A stretch of 12,530 nt of DNA from Halobacteriovoraceae bacterium (lineage in GTDB: Bacteria > Bdellovibrionota > Bacteriovoracia > Bacteriovoracales > Bacteriovoracaceae), in NCBI GenBank assembly GCA_018663815.1, contig JABJPQ010000518.1, positions 1 through 12,530 of the forward strand. The letters are read 5' to 3'. The notes under the pieces are model-generated. The model did no database searches, was not told where the DNA came from, and saw only the letters and a list, made by a program, of their open reading frames with translations. Below are positions 7,323 through 12,530 of the stretch, piece after piece; the first letter of the stretch is position 1; every line of letters begins with the position of its first letter. The translations under genes and the position numbers were made by a program.

Positions 7323-7559
7323 ATGACAGATCAAGAAAAAGACAGACTTGTAGCTTATTTTGACACTCTAAAAGATAAAAATGCTGAACAAGTTATGAGT
7401 AAAGTTGAAAATCACCTAGATGATGAAGCAATAGAAATATTCGTGGAGCATATTGAAGATTTTTACGGTGTAGAAGATGATGAAGAGCTTGGAATGTTAG
7501 CCCAACTCATGATCTCTGGTTATATTGCAGCTAAAGAAACTGCCACTCCACTTAATTAG
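7323..7559 (+). CDS. Small acidic helical protein, unknown
   Basis: This 78-aa protein (MTDQEKDRLVAYF...) has 20 Asp/Glu against 6 Lys/Arg. It has no signal peptide or membrane segment, so it is predicted to be cytoplasmic and helical, with an acidic stretch EDFYGVEDDEEL in the middle. It begins 45 nt after the collagen-patch gene on the same strand and could be its co-transcribed partner. No Shine-Dalgarno is visible. Upstream AACGATAA (7307-7314) resembles a sigma-28 -10, but no TAAA lies 15 nt before it. Its ATG overlaps a two-codon ORF, ATG GCA TGA (7318-7326). Its stop overlaps by 4 nt the stop of the convergent gene. The consistent amino-acid pattern makes it a likely real gene, but I recognise no family. 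Confidence 0.7.
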   Translation: MTDQEKDRLVAYFDTLKDKNAEQVMSKVENHLDDEAIEIFVEHIEDFYGVEDDEELGMLAQLMISGYIAAKETATPLN

Positions 7560-8365
7560 AGTTGATTTTCTACTTCCTTCCAAAATCTACGCATTAACGA
7601 CGTTTCAAGTAAAAAATAATTGGCTTTTTGTACCGATTCTAAAAATGGCTTATTTTCAGCCTTAACCTCTAAATACCTTAGGTATTCCCAAAACTCATGT
7701 GAGGTCTCTCCCTCAATAAAAAGTTTCTTTAAGTTTTCAAAATTCCCATTATTAGTTTCTGCGCAACTTAATGTCCAATGGCCATGTGAGCATGAATACT
7801 CAGCAATTGGAAAAATCATTTTAAAATACCCTCGCAACTGAATTAAAACATCAGCGCTACGATGGACCTCTCCAAGAGGGCCTAATTTTACTAGGTTAGA
7901 TATGTCATCCGTGTAGGAGAGCTTAAATAAAAGAATAATCTTATTTTCTTCTATTTTGAGCCACCAGCTATCACCTGGATCTGAGATGTTTAATACCCTT
8001 TCTTCAAAGATTGAAAATCTTTTATTTCCAAGTTGGGCTCTAATATTTTGGGCTATCTCAAAACGATCACACTCAAAAAATTGCAGCTTCGTTTCAATGG
8101 GTTCATCCCCTTCATTTAAACGTAAAGCAGGAAACATATCTGGGTGTTTTATAATATTTTTGTATTCTTTTTTTAAATTAGCAGTAGGATGAATTCTTAA
8201 AACAAAGGTCGATGATTTTTTTTGTAAATGATAAATAAGTCCGGGAACTTCCTCTGGCAGCTTTTCATCTTTTGCAAATAGCTTTGCGAAAAAGCCCGAT
8301 CCAGCTTTTGGCTTTTCAAGATCGTTAAACGTCTCTTGAACGAGAAAATTAATATCATCAAACAT
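7556..8365 (-). CDS. Hypothetical cytoplasmic protein, 269 aa
   Basis: I recognise no domain. The protein has no signal peptide or transmembrane segment and alternates beta-like stretches (e.g. FVLRIHPT, WWLKIEENKIILLFKLSY) with a helical C-terminal third rich in aromatic residues. Two in-frame ATGs exist, at 8371 and 8365. An AAGG at 8375-8372 directly abuts the first but sits 6 nt before the second, so I chose 8365 (MFDDINFLVQ...). The 16 N-terminal residues look helical and are followed by a Lys/Gly-rich linker (KPKAGSGFFAKLFAKDEK). It lies 32 nt downstream of the YggT-family gene on the same strand and is probably the last gene of that operon. Its stop overlaps the end of the convergent acidic-protein gene by 4 nt. 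Confidence 0.85.
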   Translation of the reverse strand: MFDDINFLVQETFNDLEKPKAGSGFFAKLFAKDEKLPEEVPGLIYHLQKKSSTFVLRIHPTANLKKEYKNIIKHPDMFPALRLNEGDEPIETKLQFFECDRFEIAQNIRAQLGNKRFSIFEERVLNISDPGDSWWLKIEENKIILLFKLSYTDDISNLVKLGPLGEVHRSADVLIQLRGYFKMIFPIAEYSCSHGHWTLSCAETNNGNFENLKKLFIEGETSHEFWEYLRYLEVKAENKPFLESVQKANYFLLETSLMRRFWKEVENQL

Positions 8366-8397
8366 AAACATCCTTGTTCGTATTTAAATTTTATAGC

Positions 8398-8619
8398 TTA
8401 CCAAAGTGACGGAATGATCTGTAACGCAATTAAAACAATTATTGAGCTAAAATCAAAAGGTAAATCCTTTGGTAAGATTTTTCTAATAGGATCACAGGTA
8501 AAACCAGCAAGCTTTTTTACCATTTTAGCCCATTCATGATGCTTATATTGAGGTATATAGCTCAACACAATATCTGCTAAAATTATCCATGTATAAATGC
8601 CAATTAATAATCGTATCAT
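8398..8619 (-). CDS. YggT-family inner membrane protein
   Basis: A 73-aa protein with two hydrophobic segments (about 2-22 and 57-72) and, between them, DPIRKILP (43-50) and FDFSSI (55-60). These match the YggT family signature of a Pro-Arg-x-x-x-Pro loop followed by a D-F-S-P/S motif before the second helix. It is a single-repeat YggT; the E. coli protein has two repeats. Family members are inner-membrane proteins associated with cell-division or osmotic phenotypes, with no defined biochemical activity. The Shine-Dalgarno is weak (AGTGA before the ATG). It sits 49 nt downstream of the 4-TM protein gene and 32 nt upstream of the 269-aa gene, so all are probably co-transcribed. Confidence 0.85.
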   Translation of the reverse strand: MIRLLIGIYTWIILADIVLSYIPQYKHHEWAKMVKKLAGFTCDPIRKILPKDLPFDFSSIIVLIALQIIPSLW

Positions 8620-8668
8620 ATCACTATAGTTTAAAAATATTAGTATGTGATGGCAAAGACTTTTTAAG

Positions 8669-9007
8669 CTAGATGCGGTAATTTACCAGATAACTTGAAA
8701 GTGTCAAAAAACCAACGGAGAGCCAAAAAGCTTTTACAGCGTGAAGCGGAAACCTCTTTACTGCAACATGCCCCAATCCACCAACTATTAACCAAATCAC
8801 CATTTTAATATTTAACCAAAGTGGCCATACTCCAGGCGCAGCAAATTTCTTCAAGCCCATACCTGCAACCATGATTAAAAGAAGACTAAGCCCGGTAATT
8901 ATTTTTTGCTTCTTTGATGAATTCCCTGTGTAGGCTGCAACACCAAACATAGAGAAAAAAATCACAATAGAGACTATATGTAATATCCGATAAAATTCAA
9001 AACTCAT
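8669..9007 (-). CDS. Small four-helix integral membrane protein, possibly SirB-like
   Basis: A 112-aa protein with four predicted membrane helices at about 4-25, 35-52, 61-82 and 90-108. Histidines at 10, 80 and 89 lie near or within helices, and there is an N-terminal RILHIVSIVIFF motif. This resembles SirB2-like or CopD-like small membrane proteins that start with a helix containing a conserved LH, but the match is from memory and weak. The start is well supported by AGGAG 6 nt upstream. That ribosome-binding site overlaps the TAG stop of pepD, so the two are probably translationally coupled (9-nt gap). Confidence 0.85.
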   Translation of the reverse strand: MSFEFYRILHIVSIVIFFSMFGVAAYTGNSSKKQKIITGLSLLLIMVAGMGLKKFAAPGVWPLWLNIKMVIWLIVGGLGHVAVKRFPLHAVKAFWLSVGFLTLSSYLVNYRI

Positions 9008-9016
9008 AATTAACTC

Positions 9017-10471
9017 CTATATTTTGCTTAAAACAGCCTTAAATAAATCCCAAAATTGTTCAACACTTGGGATGTAGACTCTCTCCTCAGGGGAGTGAGC
9101 ACCTTTAATAGTTGGGCCAAAAGAAACAACTTCAATTGGACCTATCTTATCCTTTAATATCCCACACTCAAGTCCAGCATGGATAGCAGTAATTTCAGGT
9201 TTTTCGTGATAAATTTCAGTATACGTTTTTTTAACCAAATCAAGTACCGAATTCTTTCTTACTGGCTTCCAACTTGGATATTCGGAATGATTTTCGACCA
9301 TCATTCCAAAAATATCACCTAAGGTTTTAATTTCTCTTTCTAGTCGCCTCACTTCTTCACGATCAAAAAATCGTAATGAGCTTTGAGTGTAGGTATTTCC
9401 ATTTACCACAAAGAATCTGGCTAAGTTATTACTGACTCCTACAAGCTTTTGATCTTCTAAATCTCGGCTATGAGCTCCATGAGGAAATAAGACAAGGTAC
9501 TTAATAACCTTTTGAGCCTCTTCATTATCAAGTACTTTACCTGAAAAATGAGGCTGTTCCACAAGCGTAAAAGACAAATTTTGATCATTTTGAGGAAGAA
9601 AATTTTGCCATTTTTTAATTAATAAAGCTCCTATTTCCTCTAATTTCTCCTTATTTTTAAGGTCAAAAAGAAGAACGGCCTGAGCGTCTCTTGGAATAAT
9701 ATTATGTGCTTTACCCGCTCTAATTTCATGAATTTCAAAAGGAAAACTCCAATTTATCTCATCTAATAACTCGGCTAAAAACTTAATAGCATTTCCACGT
9801 TGCTCATGAATATCAACGCCAGAATGACCACCTAAGAAACCTTCCACCTGTAATTTGAAACAAGAAAATCCTTCAGCAGGAGAAACTTGTTGTACTTTAC
9901 TATTTAGCTCGTAATCAATTCCACCGGCACAACCAATATATAAACTTCCCCACTCTTCAGTATCAAGATTTAGCATTTTTTTACCGCTCAGATACTTTTC
10001 CTCAAGCCCAAGAGCACCATTTAGCCCTGTTTCCTCATCGACGGTAAAAAGTAATTCCAGTGGTGGGTGTACTAATGACTCATCAAAGATTGTCGCTAAA
10101 GCAGCGGCACATCCTATTCCATTATCGGCTCCCAAAGTCGTCCCTTCCGCTTTTAGCCAATCTCCATCAACCTTTGTTTGAATGGCATCTTCATTAAAAT
10201 CAATTTGGATATCATGAAGAGCATCTGTAACCATATCAATATGATTTTGAATAATAACGGAATCATCTTTTTCTCTACCATTTTTTCCTGGAACATAAAT
10301 AATGATATTTCCCGCTTGATCAACGACGTGTTTCAGTTTGTGAGCAATGGCAATATTTTCCAAATAAAGAGTAATTTTCTCTTCTCGTTTACTCGGTCTT
10401 GGTGTTTGAGTAAAATCATAAAAAATATTCCATAGATGTTTCGGACTTTGTGGATAATTTTGTGGTTTCAT
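9017..10471 (-). CDS. pepD: Aminoacyl-histidine dipeptidase (peptidase D, M20C)
   Basis: A cytoplasmic zinc metallopeptidase hydrolysing Xaa-His dipeptides such as carnosine and other unblocked dipeptides, serving peptide catabolism. Visible M20 metal-site motifs are H77-x-D79 (NHIDMV), D116 (GADNGIG), the catalytic E146-E147 (VDEETGL), D170 (NLDTEE) and the C-terminal H459 (GAHSPEER), so all expected ligands are present. A lid/dimerisation domain with GGHSGVDIHEQRGNA lies between. The frame extends to 10531, but I place the start at 10471 (MKPQNYPQSPKHLWNIF): a GGAG lies 6 nt upstream, and the resulting 484 residues match the usual length (E. coli PepD 485). It is the first gene of a leftward cluster with the 4-TM, YggT-family and 269-aa genes. 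Confidence 0.96.
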   Translation of the reverse strand: MKPQNYPQSPKHLWNIFYDFTQTPRPSKREEKITLYLENIAIAHKLKHVVDQAGNIIIYVPGKNGREKDDSVIIQNHIDMVTDALHDIQIDFNEDAIQTKVDGDWLKAEGTTLGADNGIGCAAALATIFDESLVHPPLELLFTVDEETGLNGALGLEEKYLSGKKMLNLDTEEWGSLYIGCAGGIDYELNSKVQQVSPAEGFSCFKLQVEGFLGGHSGVDIHEQRGNAIKFLAELLDEINWSFPFEIHEIRAGKAHNIIPRDAQAVLLFDLKNKEKLEEIGALLIKKWQNFLPQNDQNLSFTLVEQPHFSGKVLDNEEAQKVIKYLVLFPHGAHSRDLEDQKLVGVSNNLARFFVVNGNTYTQSSLRFFDREEVRRLEREIKTLGDIFGMMVENHSEYPSWKPVRKNSVLDLVKKTYTEIYHEKPEITAIHAGLECGILKDKIGPIEVVSFGPTIKGAHSPEERVYIPSVEQFWDLFKAVLSKI

Positions 10472-10498
10472 TGTATTCTCCAGTAATATCAAGCATCG

Positions 10499-10525
10499 TT
10501 TATATTCAAAAAGTGCAAATGACAA
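10499..10525 (-). promoter_or_regulatory. Weak candidate promoter of pepD
   Basis: On the minus strand TTGTCA (10525-10520) is followed after 15 nt by TATAAA (10504-10499). This would place the transcription start about 20 nt upstream of the chosen ATG. Both boxes resemble sigma-70 elements, but the spacer is 2 nt short. Confidence 0.3.
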
Positions 10526-10639
10526 AGTCATGCCAACAACGCCTTTACAATCGTTTCAACGCCTCTTATGAATCAATAAAGAAGAAGAATATAGCATTTA
10601 AAACATGATTTATCATCTTATATCCGCTAATATTTTAGC

Positions 10640-11011
10640 ATGAGGAAAATTACCGGAGTGATTATATTTATCTTTTTATTTACATCTTGTTCGCTATTTA
10701 AAAGCAGAGATAAAGAAAGAAAACTTCAAACAAAAATCATCCACGAGATAGCTGAAAAATCAGAAGACTTCGCCCAGTGTACCCACCAAAGCAACCTCTT
10801 TAAAAAATTTAACCAAGACAGAATTCGCGTTGTTCTTCACATTGCGCTAAATAGCTCAGGCCAAATCGAGCGGTTTAAACTGGATGAGAAGCTGTATCCT
10901 GAAAACTTTGCTGAGTGCATCTTTAAAATAATTGACTTGATCTCATTTCCAAAATTTCAAAAAAATAAAATTATTGAGTTTGAGCAGCCTTTTATTTTTT
11001 CAAAAGAATAA
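10640..11011 (+). CDS. Small lipoprotein with AgmX/PglI-like (TonB C-terminal-like) domain
   Basis: A 123-aa protein with a lipoprotein signal peptide: MRK, hydrophobic stretch, lipobox FTSC with the lipidated Cys at 17. Ser at +2 predicts the outer membrane. Residues 47-120 match the pattern of the AgmX/PglI C-terminal domain of myxobacterial gliding/adventurous-motility proteins: a cysteine (C47), beta strands RIRVVLHIALNSSGQIE, a second cysteine in AECIFKII (C93), then SFPKF and a final EFEQPFIF. C47 and C93 probably form a disulfide. That domain usually ends much longer proteins; here it stands alone on a lipid anchor. No Shine-Dalgarno precedes the ATG. It is divergent from pepD and overlaps the convergent methyltransferase gene by 20 nt. 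Confidence 0.82.
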   Translation: MRKITGVIIFIFLFTSCSLFKSRDKERKLQTKIIHEIAEKSEDFAQCTHQSNLFKKFNQDRIRVVLHIALNSSGQIERFKLDEKLYPENFAECIFKIIDLISFPKFQKNKIIEFEQPFIFSKE

Positions 11012-11642
11012 TAAGATCCTTCTCCTGGGAATGCAGATCAAATGAAAAAAACTCTTGAATCCAATGAAATGTTTTTAATGAAAATAAATTTATATGAGTG
11101 TCATCATTTATATAATGCCATTTCCCTAGGTCTATATTGGCCGTACGCAATCCAGTACTAATTACAAATAAAGCATCTGAGTTTAATAAATGAGCGATCC
11201 GTTCAATTTCTTGGCGCGGGTTATTCATGTGCTCAATCACTTCACACAAAGTTAAAAAGTCATATTTTTGATTAAAGTGAGAATTCTTATTAGCATATAT
11301 TGGATCGAACCCCATAAAGTTAGTAAAACCCTCCTCTCCCATAATTTCAATGAGCATTGGATAAGGGCCACAACCGTAATCTAAACCCCTAGCATCTTTA
11401 TTTGAAATATTGGCGATGAGTGGATCAACCAGCCTTCTCAAAAACCGCTCATACCCTTTTGAACGAATATGATTTTCATGTAAATCGTAGCGGGATTTCT
11501 CAACCACCACTTGAAGTAACTGCGAACGGTCAACAAAAGTTAAATCACAGTCTGGACAACGATAGAAATCTCTTTTATGCAATTTTTGGTGAAATTCGAA
11601 AATGGCATTTTGATTTAGACATAATGGGCAATCAAATGACAT
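10992..11642 (-). CDS. Class I SAM-dependent methyltransferase with N-terminal zinc ribbon
   Basis: A 216-aa methyltransferase of unknown substrate, predicted cytoplasmic. An N-terminal zinc ribbon has CPLC (5-8) and CPDC (29-32). Motif I GLDYGCGPYP (86-95) is the SAM-binding glycine loop, D113 in FMGFDP fits the ribose-binding acidic residue, and CEVIEH (133-138) is the motif typical of UbiG-like/Methyltransf_23 enzymes. HINLFSLKTFHWI (183-195) matches the usual C-terminal element of that group. Its ATG lies inside the end of the DUF502 gene (11-nt overlap), so translation is probably coupled; only a poor ribosome-binding site is seen. The last 20 nt overlap the end of the lipoprotein gene on the other strand. 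Confidence 0.9.
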   Translation of the reverse strand: MSFDCPLCLNQNAIFEFHQKLHKRDFYRCPDCDLTFVDRSQLLQVVVEKSRYDLHENHIRSKGYERFLRRLVDPLIANISNKDARGLDYGCGPYPMLIEIMGEEGFTNFMGFDPIYANKNSHFNQKYDFLTLCEVIEHMNNPRQEIERIAHLLNSDALFVISTGLRTANIDLGKWHYINDDTHINLFSLKTFHWIQEFFSFDLHSQEKDLIILLKK

Positions 11643-12231
11643 TTTTATCTGCTTTTATCCAACCTGTAATCGCCAGTTTGATTGCTTTTTCAACTGGAAT
11701 ATCCAGTTCCTTGACCTGGGAGCGATCAACAATGGCCGTAAAACCACCCAACATATAACTCATAGGTATGTAAACGGCGATTTTATCTTCAGTAAAAGTT
11801 CCTGCTGGCATATCATCAAATTCTTCCCGAGTAACAAGTCCAATTGACTGCACCCCAAGACTGCCCAAGTTCACAAGAACGACTTTTTTCATACTATCTG
11901 GCCCAGCTCCACCGAACAAAGAAATTAAATCTCTCAGTGGGTTATAGATCGCTTTTATAAAGGGAACCTTTTCGAATTGATTAATAAAAAAATTAATCAC
12001 ACTTCCAGTGATAAAGTTGCTCACTAAAATACCAACAACAACCATTAAGATAATTGTTATAACAATTCCCAAGCCTGGAATATAAAGACTTGGCCCAACG
12101 AGCTGTTTTATTAAATTTCCAAATAAATTTTCAGCTTGATTGAGAATCACTAAAAATAAATAAATACTTAAAGTGATAGGCATAACAACAATTAAGCCTC
12201 TCCAAAAAAGTCGGTTAATTATTTTAAGCAT
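11632..12231 (-). CDS. DUF502-family membrane protein
   Basis: A 199-aa protein with two transmembrane segments (about 8-31 and 51-74) and a soluble C-terminal domain. Diagnostic stretches are RGLIVVMPIT (11-20), IPGLGIVITI (51-60), EKVPFIKAIYNPLRD (87-101) and VYIPMSYMLGGFTAIV (153-168). These align with the DUF502 pattern (hydrophobic hairpin, P-x-x-x-x-IY, then V-[FY]-[IV]-P ... GG). The biochemical function of the family is unknown. The start is supported by AGAGGA 5 nt upstream of the ATG. It is the promoter-proximal gene of a pair with the methyltransferase, beginning 71 nt past the terminator of the histone-like gene. Confidence 0.93.
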   Translation of the reverse strand: MLKIINRLFWRGLIVVMPITLSIYLFLVILNQAENLFGNLIKQLVGPSLYIPGLGIVITIILMVVVGILVSNFITGSVINFFINQFEKVPFIKAIYNPLRDLISLFGGAGPDSMKKVVLVNLGSLGVQSIGLVTREEFDDMPAGTFTEDKIAVYIPMSYMLGGFTAIVDRSQVKELDIPVEKAIKLAITGWIKADKNVI

Positions 12232-12302
12232 ATTTATCCTCTTGTCAGTTTATTCAATGGCAAATAATACTCGTTTAGTTTTGAAAAGAGTAGAGAATTG
12301 GC

Positions 12303-12330
12303 AAAAAAAAAGGGCCCTCAAAGAGGACCC
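12303..12330 (-). terminator. Intrinsic terminator of the Lys/Ala-rich protein gene
   Basis: The minus-strand RNA forms GGGTCCTC, loop TTT, GAGGGCCC (eight pairs including one G-U), immediately followed by nine T residues. It lies 22 nt past the TAA stop. Hairpin, loop and tail are all canonical. Confidence 0.93.
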
Positions 12331-12352
12331 CATTATGAAGAAAAGTACTAAA

Positions 12353-12530
12353 TTACTTCTTCTTAGCTACTTTTTTAGTAGCTTTTTTCTTAGCCACTTT
12401 TTTAGTAGCTTTTTTCTTAGCTACTTTTTTAGTCGCTTTTTTCTTAGCTACTTTTTTAGTCGCTTTTTTCTTAGCTACTTTTTTAGTCGCTTTTTTCTTA
12501 GCTACTTTTTTCTTGGCAGCTTTTTTCTTC
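12353..12530 (-). CDS. Histone H1-like Lys/Ala-rich protein, C-terminal part (5' end outside window)
   Basis: The last 58 residues are present, made almost only of Lys, Ala, Thr and Val: a KKKAAKKKVA lead-in, five tandem KKKATKKVA units, and a final KKK. Such tails are typical of bacterial histone-H1-like or HU-like nucleoid proteins, where they bind DNA non-specifically; that role is inferred because the N-terminal domain lies outside the window. The opposite strand would read as a Phe/Ser repeat with no start. The canonical terminator 22 nt downstream confirms the minus strand. Confidence 0.85.
   Translation of the reverse strand, partial: KKKAAKKKVAKKKATKKVAKKKATKKVAKKKATKKVAKKKATKKVAKKKATKKVAKKK
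12371..12505. repeat. Five tandem 27-bp repeats encoding KKKATKKVA
   Basis: Five in-frame 27-bp units: 12371-12397, 12398-12424, 12425-12451, 12452-12478 and 12479-12505. The last three (towards the N-terminus of the protein) are identical. The first two differ only at synonymous third positions (Ala GCT for GCG, and Val GTG for GTA in the first). This suggests recent expansion by slippage or unequal recombination, with selection on the protein sequence. Confidence 0.95.

Noticed and set aside
8986..8993. TCCGATAA on the plus strand inside the 4-TM protein gene
   Set aside because: Matches the sigma-28 -10 but has ATAG instead of TAAA at the required spacing, and no plus-strand gene follows.
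10472..10531. Extended N-terminus of PepD starting at 10531
   Set aside because: The extra 20 residues are not typical of the family, and a GGAG at ideal spacing marks the ATG at 10471, giving normal length.
10623..10630. TCCGCTAA upstream of the lipoprotein gene as a third sigma-28 -10
   Set aside because: One mismatch in the core and no TAAA 15 nt upstream (CATG is there).
11420..11758. Plus-strand ORF opposite the methyltransferase and DUF502 genes
   Set aside because: It runs antisense to two recognised protein families and shows no motif of its own.
12371..12505. CRISPR-like array
   Set aside because: The 27-bp units abut with no spacers and encode a protein repeat in frame.
12360..12530. 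Plus-strand Phe/Ser repeat ORF
   Set aside because: No start codon, and the minus-strand frame ends with a stop followed by a canonical terminator.

Overview
The window is AT-rich, densely packed chromosomal DNA from a Gram-negative, proteobacteria-like organism. It encodes Sec signal peptides, a lipoprotein with a Ser at +2, an AgmX/PglI-type C-terminal domain, a DUF502 protein, a PepD dipeptidase and a lysine-repeat histone-H1-like protein. Together with flagellar-sigma-type promoters in front of large secreted proteins, this would fit a Bdellovibrio/Bacteriovorax-like predatory bacterium (Bdellovibrionota). That placement is inference; there is no rRNA or other taxonomic marker here, and no mobile element, tRNA or CRISPR was seen.

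Layout: 1-980 (minus) is a DEAD-box RNA helicase cut by the left edge, with a roughly 100-nt structured leader. 1101-1511 is a gene-poor AT-rich spacer. 1512-3734 (minus) and 3828-7277 (plus) are two large exported proteins of unknown function transcribed head-to-head from a 93-bp spacer. 7323-7559 (plus) is a small acidic protein. Leftward from 10471 to 7556 runs a probable four-gene cluster: pepD, a 4-TM membrane protein, a YggT-family protein and an unknown 269-aa cytoplasmic protein. 10640-11011 (plus) is a small lipoprotein with an AgmX/PglI-like domain. 12231-10992 (minus) is a DUF502 membrane protein overlapping a zinc-ribbon methyltransferase. 12353-12530 (minus) is the C-terminus of a Lys/Ala-rich histone-like protein, followed by the clearest intrinsic terminator in the window.

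The most interesting element is the 3735-3827 spacer. It holds two divergent, near-perfect sigma-28 (FliA) promoters, each TAAA-N15-(A/T)CCGATAA, one per secreted gene. The predicted transcription start of each falls on, or one base from, the ATG, so both mRNAs should be leaderless; neither gene has a convincing Shine-Dalgarno. The pair looks like a co-regulated unit of exported proteins tied to the motile stage. One is a 1149-aa protein with four collagen-like Gly-X-Y patches and a single cysteine; the other is a 740-aa, 12-cysteine helical protein with a glycine-zipper-like hydrophobic hairpin. I recognise neither as a characterised family.
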